Shown: positions 1 through 10,351, counted from the first letter of the stretch. The stretch: DNA of 45,695 nt from Desulfonatronospira sp. (GCA_003551155.1 PUMA01000057.1:1-45695); one strand, 5' to 3'. Notes: a model not told the origin generated them from the letters alone. Translations and numbers: made by a program.

Positions 1-624
1 ATTACCAAATGGCACGGTGAATCAGAAGAAAAGCTTCGCCAGATATTCGCCCGGGCTCAGGACTCTCAGCCGGCCATCATTTTCTTCGATGAGATTGACG
101 CCATAGCCCAGCCCCGTTCAATGGATGAAAGCCTGCGTATCGATTCCAGGTTTACTGCACAGCTTCTGACTCTGATGGACGGTATTCATGATCCGGGTCA
201 GGTTGTAGTTCTGGGCGCAACCAACCGCCCGGATCTGCTGGACGAGGCCTTGCTGCGGCCCGGCCGTTTCGACGCGGTCATTGAAATTCCACGGCCCGAC
301 TTGGCAGGCTGCCTTAAGATCCTGGGCATACACGCCAGCAAGCTGCCCCTGGCCGGGGACGTGAACCTGAAGTCGTTCGCCCGGAAGTTGCAAGGCCTGA
401 CCGGAGCGGACATCGCCTATGTGGTCAGGGAGGCGGCCTACACGGCCCTGCGGCGATCGTTCTCCCTGGAGGAGGTTCTGAGTGAAGGAAAGGAACTGTC
501 CGAGCAGGAGCTTACGGCCCTGACCGTGACCACGGAAGACTTCCATACATCCCTGGATAAACTGCTAGCCCGCAACTTCTCCACTCGCCCCGGGAAAAAG
601 AGCCGGAAACAGAAATCAATCTAG
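1..624 (+). CDS. AAA ATPase (CDC48/VCP-like), C-terminal part; 5' end truncated by window
   Basis: Frame 1 is open from base 1: ITKWHGESEEKLRQIFARAQDSQPAIIFFDEIDAIAQPRS...; Walker B IIFFDEID, ATNRPDLLDEALLRPGRFD, stop at 622-624. Confidence 0.93.
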   Translation: MTKWHGESEEKLRQIFARAQDSQPAIIFFDEIDAIAQPRSMDESLRIDSRFTAQLLTLMDGIHDPGQVVVLGATNRPDLLDEALLRPGRFDAVIEIPRPDLAGCLKILGIHASKLPLAGDVNLKSFARKLQGLTGADIAYVVREAAYTALRRSFSLEEVLSEGKELSEQELTALTVTTEDFHTSLDKLLARNFSTRPGKKSRKQKSI

Positions 625-663
625 CGCAAGTGCTAGAGGCTCAATGCAGCAAAAGGCATGATC

Positions 664-1224
664 TTATTCCTGCTGGCGGTTTTCATCCTGGGCATCGAAC
701 ACTTGCTGAGCATATTGATCCAGGAGTTCCTCGCAGCCCTTCAGACGCATCCGGGCTTCTTGAGCCAGGGTCCCTTGATAAAAGTCCAGCTTGCGGATTT
801 TTTCAAGCCATGACTGGAGCTTTCTTAAATCCACATCATTTTCTTCCAGTTCAGCGTAGGTGAAGTGGGCCGCCGCTGTCTCCTTGGCGATTTCTTGCTC
901 AAAATCCGCGCATTTATTTAAAAATTCGCGGTACTCCTCGTCACGATCCGCCTTGAACCGAGCGATCACTTTTTCCTCCTGAATCCTGTCCAGGGGGACC
1001 GCGTCCAAGATTACGGCCTCACCGCCGCTCTCCATCAAATCATTTTCCAACATTTTCAATCGGCGGACATGTTCATCCGTTTTAGGCAGCAGGCAGACGC
1101 CGTTTTGCAGGTAGACAGCACCCCAGGCCTTGAGTCGGCGCCAAATGGCGACCCGTTTGCGGGACGGTTCCGGAGGGATCTTATACGTGAGGAGAAGCCA
1201 GCTCTTGATGGACATGAGAGACAT
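664..1224 (-). CDS. ChrB N-terminal domain-like protein (chromate resistance-associated)
   Basis: 186 aa; WLLLTYKIPPEPSRKRVAIWRRLKAWGAVYLQNGVCLLP resembles the ChrB N-terminal domain. Confidence 0.7.
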   Translation of the reverse strand: MSLMSIKSWLLLTYKIPPEPSRKRVAIWRRLKAWGAVYLQNGVCLLPKTDEHVRRLKMLENDLMESGGEAVILDAVPLDRIQEEKVIARFKADRDEEYREFLNKCADFEQEIAKETAAAHFTYAELEENDVDLRKLQSWLEKIRKLDFYQGTLAQEARMRLKGCEELLDQYAQQVFDAQDENRQQE

Positions 1225-1426
1225 TTAAGGTGATAGCCGTTACATGTCAATTGTTCAAGACAACAAGATGTTTTGTACTTTGTAGTAGGCTGGAACAGGC
1301 GCTTCCAATATCGACAATGATGAACTGGCCGAGGTTAAGCCTAAAGCGATTCTTCTTTACAAGTGATTACTTGACAGGCATGAGCGCAAGCGGTACGCGA
1401 AGGCCAGTAGCCTGATGCAGATCAAG

Positions 1427-1456
1427 ACCCCGGCCCTTTGCGCCGGGGCTTTTTCA
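1427..1456 (+). terminator. Intrinsic terminator-like hairpin CCCCGGC-cctttgc-GCCGGGG followed by CTTTTT
   Basis: Inverted repeat with U-tract on + strand; no intact + gene directly upstream. Confidence 0.6.
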
Positions 1457-2182
1457 CAGGCCGATGATCATGAGCAGCCCCGCGATGAGCAGAAACCCCT
1501 CGACTACGCCGACGAACTGTTTCGCATCCAGACCGGCGATCAGCCGCTTGCCCGCCCATGACCCGAAGATGAGTGTCGCGCCGATAACCAGTCCGTGCGT
1601 TAGCACGGACAAATCAATTGCGGCAAAGCTCCCGTAGACTCCTGATTTGGTAAGGTGGACCGCTGCGGCTCCCAGGGCCTCGGTGGCCAGATACGCGCCT
1701 TTCACCAGACCATAAGCCAGGAAAAAGGGTGCGTTGATGGGTCCCACAGTCCCCACCACGCCCGACAGAAAGCCCATGCCGGCGCCCAGGGGCAGGAAGT
1801 GCCGGCGCTTTGGTTTGATCCCATGGCGAGCAGACCAGCGCCGTAAGGGCAGCATGGCCAGAATGAACAGGCCCAGGATCCGCTGCACCATCTCCGGGTC
1901 AAGGGACACAAACACCATCGCCCCCAGAGCCGCCATGGGCACAGCGCCCAGGCAATAGAGACCCACAATGGGCCAGTTGATCTCGGACCAGGAAAAATAG
2001 GCACGGGACAGGTTGCCTATCAGTGCGGCCAGGGTCAAAATCGGCACCGTGGCTACAGGGCCGAAGGCAAAGGTGCAGACCGGCAGCAGGATCACTGCCG
2101 AGCCGAACCCCACCGCCCCGCCAATGGTTCCGGCGACCATGGTCAGAAACAGGATGACTGGCCAGAAAAGAAGGTCGATCAT
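1454..2182 (-). CDS. TSUP (TauE/SafE-like) sulfite exporter family membrane protein
   Basis: 242 aa hydrophobic; GGAVGFGSAVILLP and GFLSGVVGTVGPINAPFFLAYGL family-type motifs. Confidence 0.85.
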   Translation of the reverse strand: MIDLLFWPVILFLTMVAGTIGGAVGFGSAVILLPVCTFAFGPVATVPILTLAALIGNLSRAYFSWSEINWPIVGLYCLGAVPMAALGAMVFVSLDPEMVQRILGLFILAMLPLRRWSARHGIKPKRRHFLPLGAGMGFLSGVVGTVGPINAPFFLAYGLVKGAYLATEALGAAAVHLTKSGVYGSFAAIDLSVLTHGLVIGATLIFGSWAGKRLIAGLDAKQFVGVVEGFLLIAGLLMIIGL

Positions 2183-2617
2183 TGCGAAGTCCTGATTTCA
2201 GTAGTGTCTGGTGTGAAATTTAAGTGACTATGACTCGAAAAATGAATTTTTTGGTTCTTCAGCAAAATTTGTGGGTACCTGAAGTTTGACGGACATTGTC
2301 TTTTGTTCAGGTGATGGGTTTACAACAACCTCCTCGGATAACTGCTTGTTAACAAACAGGTATAACCAGTTCTCCCCGTGGTGATCAGCCCAACTCATAA
2401 GGTTTTCAGAAGCACATGGCTTCTGGCCGGGTATGCGCCTTGCCAACTACTTTAAAGTAACTGTTACATCATAATTTAACTATTGTCAAGTTTATTTGTG
2501 ATAATCGTTACATTTTTTTCAAAATATATTTTAATTTCCTGATCTCTTCTCGGAGGGAGGATGAATCGGGGAAGAATAACGTGAATGATCAACGGGCTGA
2601 CTGAGGGAGGGAGGGTT

Positions 2618-2758
2618 ATGACGAATACAGAGGCAAAAAAGCCTGGCTCTTTATATACTTATGACCGGGAACACGATGTTCACAAAAGTCCAGCCATTCG
2701 AATAATTCAAGACAAACGCAGGCCGCCAGGAGAAAATCCGCTTAAAATGGCTGCTTAA
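2618..2758 (+). CDS. Putative 46-aa small protein
   Basis: Strong SD (gagggagggaggg) just upstream of ATG 2618; MTNTEAKKPGSLYTYDREHDVHKSPAIRIIQDKRRPPGENPLKMAA*. Confidence 0.4.
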   Translation: MTNTEAKKPGSLYTYDREHDVHKSPAIRIIQDKRRPPGENPLKMAA

Positions 2759-2821
2759 CTATTTAATCCATCTTTTTAACTCTTTGATTTTTCTGTACTC
2801 TGTCTTCTGGCATTGTCCTCT

Positions 2822-2855
2822 GCACCTGCAAAACTGACTGACTTTTTGCAGGTGC
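2822..2855. terminator. 12-bp perfect inverted repeat GCACCTGCAAAA/TTTTGCAGGTGC just downstream of the 2859..3173 gene
   Basis: Arms 2822-2833 and 2844-2855. Confidence 0.55.
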
Positions 2856-2858
2856 GTC

Positions 2859-3173
2859 CTATAGAACCTTACGTTCAAGGTTCAGGGCGGACTCCTCTTC
2901 AAAGATCCCCATGCTGTATACCCTGATCTTGGTGCTGCGGGGAAACTCTCTCTTCAGCAGTGTCTTGAGCAGCTTCCTGAGCTTTTTTGCCGGAACATTT
3001 TTAAAGCGTTCCCTGAAGAAGCCGTTTTCAATAACCAGAAATACTTCTTCGTCTGTCTTGACCAGAAGCAGGCAGCGGTTGCGCTTGTAGGTGCGCATGT
3101 CCAGGTAGTGGCCCACTGGCAGATTTTCCAGACGCTCCAGAATGGCCGGTATTATATTGCTTTTATCAATCAT
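2859..3173 (-). CDS. Hypothetical protein, 104 aa
   Basis: Clean ORF downstream of the fdh genes, basic C-terminal half. Confidence 0.6.
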   Translation of the reverse strand: MIDKSNIIPAILERLENLPVGHYLDMRTYKRNRCLLLVKTDEEVFLVIENGFFRERFKNVPAKKLRKLLKTLLKREFPRSTKIRVYSMGIFEEESALNLERKVL

Positions 3174-3252
3174 GATCCAGGCTGCAGGGATAAACAGAAA
3201 TTCTATCCGGCAGGAAGAGGCAAGCAGGAAAGGGCAGGTTTTGGCCCCGGCA

Positions 3253-3280
3253 GCAGGTGCCGTTTTTAAACGGCACCTGC
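3253..3280. terminator. Inverted repeat GCAGGTGCCGTTT/AAACGGCACCTGC downstream of the FDH beta gene
   Basis: 13-nt complementary arms; 50 nt downstream of the FDH beta stop. Confidence 0.55.
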
Positions 3281-3330
3281 GTCGGGACCGGGAGCCGGCA
3301 GTGACTGTCGACCCCGCGGTATTTCAGAAG

Positions 3331-4053
3331 TTAAGCCAGGGGTCTTCTGGTCTTGAACAGCTTGGCAAAGGCCTCCTTGCGGGTGAAGCGCTTAGGCCCG
3401 TGCAGGCTGGCTACTGCAGCACCATGATACCTGTGGGGGCTGGTCTGGAAGAGATAGATGACCCGCACTGCCCGGGGATCGCCCAGCACAGCATTGGGAT
3501 AGATCTTCTTAACTTCAGCCAGCCTTTCTTCAGCCATGGCCTTCATGTCTCCGAGATCGCCAAAGTGCATGGCTCCGGTGGGACAGGAGAGGACGCAGGC
3601 CGGGAGCATGCCGTTTATGACCCGGTCAAAGCACATGTCGCACTTGGAGATGACTCCTGTATCTTCACAAGCCCTGGGGATGTCATAAGGGCATGAGCCC
3701 TTGATCTCATCCGGGAACAGGTTCCTGGTCCTGCCGGTGAACATGACCGTGCCGGTGTCAAAATCCTGCAGAATGGCCTGTTCATCGTCCATGTCCCCGA
3801 CCATCTTGCACGGGGGTTCGATGCAGTGGCGGCACTGATCCGGAAAGAAAAGCCAGTCCGTGACCTTGCCGTTTTCCACGTACTCTTCCATGCGAACCAG
3901 TTTATAGGTTATAAAAGAAAGGTCCGCGGGGTTCTGGTATGATCCCCAGTTGTATGTGTCCTCGGCAGGCAGCTTGTGCCACTGCTTGCAGGCCACCTGG
4001 CATCCCCGGCAGGCCGTACATTTGGTCAAATCTATAAAAAATCCCTTACCCAT
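3331..4053 (-). CDS. Formate dehydrogenase beta (iron-sulfur) subunit
   Basis: 240 aa with 4Fe-4S motifs CTACRGCQVACKQW, CRHCIEPPC, CDMCFDRVINGMLPACVLSCPTGA. Confidence 0.92.
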   Translation of the reverse strand: MGKGFFIDLTKCTACRGCQVACKQWHKLPAEDTYNWGSYQNPADLSFITYKLVRMEEYVENGKVTDWLFFPDQCRHCIEPPCKMVGDMDDEQAILQDFDTGTVMFTGRTRNLFPDEIKGSCPYDIPRACEDTGVISKCDMCFDRVINGMLPACVLSCPTGAMHFGDLGDMKAMAEERLAEVKKIYPNAVLGDPRAVRVIYLFQTSPHRYHGAAVASLHGPKRFTRKEAFAKLFKTRRPLA

Positions 4054-4066
4054 AAATCAGACCTCC

Positions 4067-7066
4067 TTATATTTTGCGGATGTTGACCATAAAGGTCTTG
4101 GTCTCCGGGATAAAGACGTTGGGATCACCCACGGACGGGGTCAGCAGGTTGGCTGAGTCGCCGCCGTCTTTGGGATGCACCCAGCCGTAATGCCAGGTGG
4201 TGCCCACCTGATGCAGAGTCTGGCCCATGATTTTCAGGGGCTGCAGACGCGGTGTGACAATGGCTACGCACTCGATCTGGCCACGCATGTTTTCCACGAT
4301 GACCCTGTCACCGCTCTTGATCTCCCTGAGCTTGGCCAGTTCCGGATCGATCTCGGCGAAGTTCTGGGGCATGGTTTCCAGCAGCCACGGCAGCCAGCGG
4401 GTCATGATCCCGGTCTGCCAGTGCTCACAAACCCTGTAGCTGGTACCTACGAAGGGATAGCGGGGATCGCACACAGCATGCTTTTCCAGCTCATCCGCGA
4501 AGTACAGGGCGGTGGGACTGTGCAACTGAGAGGAGAAGGGGTGCTCTTCAAAGGGGCATTCCTTGGCCTCGTAGTGTTCCGGGAATGGTCCGTCGGCCAG
4601 TCCGGGTCCAAAGAACTGTCCGTAGCCTTCCGGACGCATGATGAACGGATGCCTTTCACTGGGCGGCCAGCCTCCGTCGGGCACATCACCGACCCATTTG
4701 CCGTCTTCCCACTTGATGACCGCTTTTTGCGGGGCATAGGGTTTACCGTTCTGGTCCACGGAAGCACGGTTGTAAACAATCCTGCGGTTCAAGGGCCATG
4801 CCCATGACCACTTAGGATACAGACCGATATTGGCCTGCATTTCAGTCTGGTCCTTGTCTCTCCGGGCCATCATATTGCCGTCTTCAGTCCAGGCTCCGCT
4901 GTACAGCCAGTTGCCGCAGGCGGTGGACCCATCGTCCTTGAGCTGGGTAAAGTTGGCAACCTGCTTCCCGGTGTTGACATCGTAGCCGCTCATGAGCCTG
5001 GCCACCTTCTGGGAGTCGAACCTCTCGGGAAACTGCTTGCCTTGTTTGGCGATGTCCTTCTGATTCAGGTTCAGGATAGGATCGGGAAATACACCGCCGT
5101 CTTTTTCATACAGGGCGCGTACCCTGGAGAAGATCTCCAGCATGATGTCCCCGTCCCGGGCGCACTGTCCCGGAGGCTTGGGACCCTGGTAGCGCCACTG
5201 GACCCATCGGCCGGAGTTGGATACCGAGCCCTCTTTTTCACAGAACACAGCCGGAGGCAAAACAAAAACCTCGGTCTTGACCTTGCCGGGGTCCATGCCC
5301 GGTCCTTTCCAGAAGGAAGCGGTCTCATTATCAAACACATTGACCGACACCATCCAGTCCAGCGTGGTGAGGGCCTCCCTGGTCTTGTTGGCGTTGGCTC
5401 CGCTGGAAGCAGGATTCATGCCCCAGACAAAAAAACCCTTGAACTTGCCCTGGTGCATGTGGTCGAAAAGCACCAGCCATGAGGCGTTCTGGCCTACATC
5501 CAGCTTGGGCATCCAGTTGTAGCTGTCCTTGGGGTCGGCGTCAGGATACATGGCCTTTAATAGGCTAGCCATGTACTTGGGCCGGTTCTGCCACCAGTTG
5601 GCGCTCTTGGGGTCATTGGTCGTCGGGGTGGTGGCATTGTAATCGTCCAGTGTGGCCAGGTTGGCCCTGGGAGTGGGCATGTACCCCGGGATAATGTGAA
5701 ACAGTTGTGCCTGGTCCGTGGATCCCTGCACGTTGGATGTACCGCGCAGGGCTTGCACCCCGCCGCCGGAATTACCCACGTTGCCCAGCAGGAGCTGAAT
5801 CATGGCCATGGTCCTGATGAGCTGTGAGCCCGTCGAGTGCTGGGTCCAGCCCATGGCGTACATGATGGTCCCGGACTTGTCCGGAGCGCCTGTAGCTGCG
5901 TACATCTTGTAGAATTCTTCCAGCTTGTCCTTGGGTGATCCTGCTGTCTCGGAGGCCCGGTCCAGGGTGTAGCGCTCAAAGTGCTTCTTCATGAGCTGAA
6001 ACACGCAGTTGGGGTCCTGCAGGGTGGGATCCTTCTTGGGGATGCCGTCAGCGTCCATCTGGAAGGTCCAGGTGGCTTTGTCATAGGCCTGCTTGTCCGC
6101 GTCCCATCCTGTGAACAGTCCGTCATCGAACCCAAAGTCCGGATTCACCAGGAAGCTGGCATTGGTGTAGTTGACCACGTACTCCTCAAAGTACAGGTTG
6201 TTGTCCAGGATGTATTTGAGCATGCCGCCAAGGATGGCGATGTCCGTGCCCGAGCGCATGGGTACAAACAGGTCGGCCTTGGAAGAACTCCTGGTGTAGC
6301 GGGGGTCCACACTGAGAATCTTGCCGCCCTTTTCCTTGGCCTTCATGACCCACTTGAAGGAAATGGGATGGTTTTCAGCAGGGTTGGCCCCCATCATGAG
6401 AATGCAATCACTGTTCATCAGATCGATATAGTGATTGGTCATAACACCGCGTCCGTACGACTCTGCCAGAGCCGCAACAGTGGCGCTGTGTCAGATCCGC
6501 GCCTGGTGCTCGATGTACACCAGGCCCATGGAGCGCTGCATCGCCTGCAGGAACCAGTTATCTTCGTTCTCGATCTCGGCGGAGCCGACGTGGGCTATGC
6601 CGTCGGTGCGGTTGACAACCTGGCCCTGGTCGTTTTTTTCAACGAATGTAGCATCCCGGGCTTCCTTGACCTTTTTGGCGATCTGGCTCAGGGCCCAGCT
6701 CCAGGGGGCCTCCACCCACTTGTCAGTGTAGGGGGCGCGATACATGACCTTGGTGAGGCGGTTTTCGTTTTCCACCACCTGGTACAGGGCAGCTCCCTTG
6801 GCGCAAAGGGAACCTTCGTTGATGGGATGGTCCGGGTCACCTTCAATGTTGATGCAGCGGCCGGTTCCGGACTCGTCGGTGTGCACCAGCACGCCGCAGC
6901 CCACAGAGCAATAGCAGCAGATGCTGGTGGTCTCCTTGGCCCAGTGAATCTTGAGCAACTGGGCCTTGACCGTGGACGGCTGCAGATTGATGCCGAGACC
7001 GGTAAACGCGGTCACGGCGGTCGCAGTCGCCGAAAGGTTAATGAATTCTCTTCGACCTAGTTTCAT
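4067..7066 (-). CDS. Formate dehydrogenase alpha subunit, selenocysteine-containing, Tat-exported (999 aa with Sec)
   Basis: Track ORFs 6491..7066 and 4067..6442 are in the same frame, separated by TGA (6491-6493) and 16 sense codons: ...YIEHQARI-U-HSATVAALAESYGRGVMTNHYIDLMNSD...; twin-arginine signal MKLGRREFINLSATATAVTAF; CCYCSVGCG cluster motif; SD AGGAGG. Confidence 0.96.
6455..6493 (-). promoter_or_regulatory. Sec TGA codon and candidate bacterial SECIS of the FDH gene
   Basis: TGA followed by CACAGCGCCACTGTTGCGGCTCTGGCAG; short stem TTGC/GCAG with G-starting loop about 17 nt after TGA. Confidence 0.7.
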
Positions 7067-7477
7067 AATCCCTCCTGCTTTTTGGTTGACATTAACTGCC
7101 TCCAGTCTCCCGGTTCAGAAAAATGAGAAGCTCAATACCTGACGGGAGAACATAACGGGGGTTAAAAATTGGGGCCTCAAAGACTTGCAGCCTAGAAAAA
7201 CGCAGAGTGCGGCCCCTGAACAGGGCCCGGCTCAATTGAAATCCCAGGCCGAAAAAAGGTAGAGTGCTGCAATGCATGGGCGTTGTCCAGATTAAAGGTT
7301 ATGCTTGGATCTTTCCGAACAACCGACGCCTGTCTTGTGGTTTTACACTGATACTGGTAGTGTACTTGTTAAAGCGTGTCAACAATATAAATTTTGTTTA
7401 GCAGGAATATTTTTTTCTTGCAAGTTTCTTTTTGAGGTCATGGGGCTTGAAAGTCTGAGCTGGACAGAATCAGTCCT

Positions 7478-7810
7478 TCAGGTGCTGATCTTTTCAAAAG
7501 AATAGGTGCCGGATCCGGGGATCTTGATTCTGATGCCCTGGTCAGTAAACTCCCCGGTTATTGTTGTTCCGTTTTCCATGTCAAGCCTTAGAATTTGTCC
7601 TTCAACTCTCCAGTAAAAATGAATGCGATCCAGCTCTGTCTCCCAGGTGCCCTGATAATCACCTCTGAGTTGGAGCACCGAGGAGTTCCCAGGAACCGAA
7701 TCAGATACATTCTGATATGTCCCTGTTCTGTCGGGATTCTCAGAACAGGCCGCTAACAGGAGCAGACAGAACAGAACTGGGATCAGGCCGCTTTTGAAAG
7801 CTCTGTACAT
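7478..7810 (-). CDS. Putative lipoprotein, 110 aa
   Basis: Signal peptide with lipobox: LIPVLFCLLLLAAC-SENPDR. Confidence 0.65.
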   Translation of the reverse strand: MYRAFKSGLIPVLFCLLLLAACSENPDRTGTYQNVSDSVPGNSSVLQLRGDYQGTWETELDRIHFYWRVEGQILRLDMENGTTITGEFTDQGIRIKIPGSGTYSFEKIST

Positions 7811-7850
7811 AACACCAAACAGGGTTTCTGATGTATAATCAGGTTCATGA

Positions 7851-8807
7851 TCAGGTCAACAGATAATAAACAGAACCCACCAGTATCAGGCTGCCTACGC
7901 GCAGGCTCTGGTTGTAGAATATAAGCCTTGCTGCCAGACCGGGACTGAAGATGCCCGCATAGTAGGGCATCTGATGCCGCACCGCCCGCATGGGCGAGGA
8001 CAGGACATTGCCGGTTAAAAGGGCCAGAACCACTTCACGCACACCTAAAGCCCCGCTGTCCATCATGGCCCCGGCCGCGGCCAGTCCGGCAGAGAGCTCG
8101 GCTGCCAGCTGCAGGGCCACGATGCTCAATGCCTGGGGAGACAGCCAGGCCAGAAAATGGACATGCTCGGCCATGGACTTTTCCACCCAATCAAAAAAAC
8201 CGGCCTGTTGCAAGATAAAAAACAGGGTATAAATGGGCACGGTAAAGATGATGATCATTTTGAACCTGCTTTTGAAGCGCTGCCAGACCTTATCCATGAC
8301 CTGCCTCCAGTTCAGTTCTGCATCGCCGGGCAATTGACACTGGACGCATTGTTCCGGCTTGGGTTCCAGGATCAACCGGCCCAGAACCACCACGGCCAGA
8401 GTGCGCAGAAGGGCGGCAGTAATGGTCAGCAGGATATAGGGCAGGGCTGCCGCCTTGATAAGGGGGACCATGATGAAGAAGGTGGTGGGCAGATGCAGAA
8501 AATAGGTGGGCAGGGAGTTGAACAGGTTGGACAAAACCAGTTCCCGGTAGGTAAGCCTGTTCTGTGAGTAGGCCTCGGCCAGCATGGTATTGGCGGTGAT
8601 TCCGGAGAAGAAGGCCATGGAGAAGCTGGCCCCGGAGATATCCCTGAGCCTGCCCAGTCTGGTCAGGGGAGCAGCCAGCCTGGCCATGAACCTGGTCCAG
8701 TTCATGGACTCGATAAGATTGCCCACAAACACGCCCAGGGCGATGAACAGGCAGATCTTGAGCAGGGGAAATCCCAGCCCGGACCAGAGTTCATACATGG
8801 TAAACAT
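7851..8807 (-). CDS. Nucleoside-recognition (Gate) domain membrane protein
   Basis: Hydrophobic; GASFSMAFFSGITANTMLAEAY. ATG 8807 (MFTMYELW) preferred over the upstream GTG at 8846, which overlaps the neighbour. Confidence 0.7.
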   Translation of the reverse strand: MFTMYELWSGLGFPLLKICLFIALGVFVGNLIESMNWTRFMARLAAPLTRLGRLRDISGASFSMAFFSGITANTMLAEAYSQNRLTYRELVLSNLFNSLPTYFLHLPTTFFIMVPLIKAAALPYILLTITAALLRTLAVVVLGRLILEPKPEQCVQCQLPGDAELNWRQVMDKVWQRFKSRFKMIIIFTVPIYTLFFILQQAGFFDWVEKSMAEHVHFLAWLSPQALSIVALQLAAELSAGLAAAGAMMDSGALGVREVVLALLTGNVLSSPMRAVRHQMPYYAGIFSPGLAARLIFYNQSLRVGSLILVGSVYYLLT

Positions 8808-8821
8808 GGTTGAGGCAGAAA

Positions 8822-9067
8822 CTAACTGGACCTGGATTCGGACCACATCCCCTGCGGGTTTAAAACAAGCAGGCCTTCCTTCCGGTCAACCACCCTGTGC
8901 ATGACCAGTTCTTCCACAGCCTGATCCAGAGCTTCTGGAGGTGCGTTCCAGCGCGGCTCTATGCTTTTTCTTTCCAGAGGGATTTTGGAGAAGTCCAGGT
9001 CATAAAGGATCAGGTACAGGGAAACCGCCTCCACTGAAAGCCCCAGCTCAAAAATCCTGTTGTCCAT
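8822..9067 (-). CDS. Hypothetical protein, possible small winged-helix
   Basis: MDNRIFELGLSVEAVSLYLILYDLDFSKIPLERKSIEPRWNAPPEALDQAVEELVMHRVV; ATG 9067 gives 81 aa. Confidence 0.5.
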   Translation of the reverse strand: MDNRIFELGLSVEAVSLYLILYDLDFSKIPLERKSIEPRWNAPPEALDQAVEELVMHRVVDRKEGLLVLNPQGMWSESRSS

Positions 9068-9154
9068 GAAGTAACCTCGTGCATGTCTGGTTTGTGGTTG
9101 GACCCCGGGCATCTGAACCGTCTGTTCCTGGTACATGGTCCTGAGCTGCACTGA

Positions 9155-10324
9155 TCATGCCTGAGCAATCACCCCGGCGATCATTTCCTGGTCCCCGGAC
9201 CGGAGATAGGGGTGCATGGGCAGGCTGAAAATCCTTGCAGCCGCGTCTTCGCTGGCTGGAAAATCTCCGGATCTGTAGGCCAGATAGGTAAATGCAGTCT
9301 GCAGATGCAGGGGCTGCGGGTAGTAAACAGCCCAGGGAATGTGTTTTTCCTTAAGGCGGTCCAGAATTTTCTGCCGGTGCGGTCCGCTTTCGGCCAGGAG
9401 GCTGAACTGGGCCCAGGCGCTCTGCCTGTCCTGGAAAAAAGCAGGTACAGTGATGCCCGGGATGGAACCCAGCAGCCGGTTGTACTCAAGGGCCGCTTTC
9501 CGGCGCAGGTCCAGCTCTTCCGGAAAAATGGTCATCTTGGCCAGAAGCACTGCCGCCTGCAGAGTGTCCATGCGGGCATTAAGTCCCAGGCGGACATTTT
9601 CATACCTGTCCCGTCCCTGGCCGTGCATTCTCAGGGAGCGTAAAATCCCGGCCAGATCCGGGTCCCGGGTAAAGCACATACCGCCGTCTCCGTAACCTCC
9701 CAGGGGCTTGGCCGGGAAGAAAGAGGTGCAGGCCGCATCCCCCAGGGCACAGGTGGATTCTCCATTTATCAGGGCTCCGAAGGACTGGGCAGCGTCAACG
9801 ATGAGCCACAGCCCATGCTTTCGGGCCAGCTGTGTCAAAGATGGATAATCGCAGGGCAGACCGAAAAGATCCACGCTGATGATCCCCTTGGGCTGAAGAG
9901 TTCCCCTGAAGCCGCTTCGAGGCAGGGCATGAATGCCCGGGTCATTGTGGTTCAGTGCTGCCAGGGCCTTTTCTGCCTGCTCTGGATCCAGATTGAAGGT
10001 CCCGGCATCAATATCCACGAACACCGGGGTGGCTCCGAGCAGGGCGATGGTTTCGGCTGTAGCGCAGAAGGTAAAGGGGGTGGTCAGGACCGCATCCCCT
10101 GGACCTACCTTCTGGGCCATGAGGGACAGAAGCAGGGCATCAGTTCCAGAGGAGCAGGCCACTGCATGGCCGGCTCCGCAGAATTCTGCCAGCTGGTTTT
10201 CCAGCCTCTCAATTTCCGGGCCCATGACATATGCGCCGTGGTCCAGTACCCGGTCCAGGTTTTCCCTGATCAGGGGTTTTAAACGCTTGTACTGGGTTTT
10301 GAGGTCAATGAAGGTGATGGTCAA
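9155..10324 (-). CDS. DegT/DnrJ/EryC1/StrS sugar aminotransferase (GnnB-like candidate)
   Basis: 389 aa; FIDLKTQYKRLKPLI, VACSSGTDALLLSLMA, DAAQSFGA, SFFPAKPLGGYGDGGMC (PLP lysine). Confidence 0.9.
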   Translation of the reverse strand: MTITFIDLKTQYKRLKPLIRENLDRVLDHGAYVMGPEIERLENQLAEFCGAGHAVACSSGTDALLLSLMAQKVGPGDAVLTTPFTFCATAETIALLGATPVFVDIDAGTFNLDPEQAEKALAALNHNDPGIHALPRSGFRGTLQPKGIISVDLFGLPCDYPSLTQLARKHGLWLIVDAAQSFGALINGESTCALGDAACTSFFPAKPLGGYGDGGMCFTRDPDLAGILRSLRMHGQGRDRYENVRLGLNARMDTLQAAVLLAKMTIFPEELDLRRKAALEYNRLLGSIPGITVPAFFQDRQSAWAQFSLLAESGPHRQKILDRLKEKHIPWAVYYPQPLHLQTAFTYLAYRSGDFPASEDAAARIFSLPMHPYLRSGDQEMIAGVIAQA

Positions 10325-10351
10325 TTCTGTCTCCGGATGTATGTTGATTCA

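Noticed and set aside
2228-2446. 72-aa minus ORF as a transposase remnant
   Set aside because: No recognisable transposase motif or terminal inverted repeats; cannot be supported without a search
5981-7060. 359-aa + strand ORF antisense to formate dehydrogenase
   Set aside because: Shadow ORF of a GC-rich coding strand; the minus strand is clearly FDH
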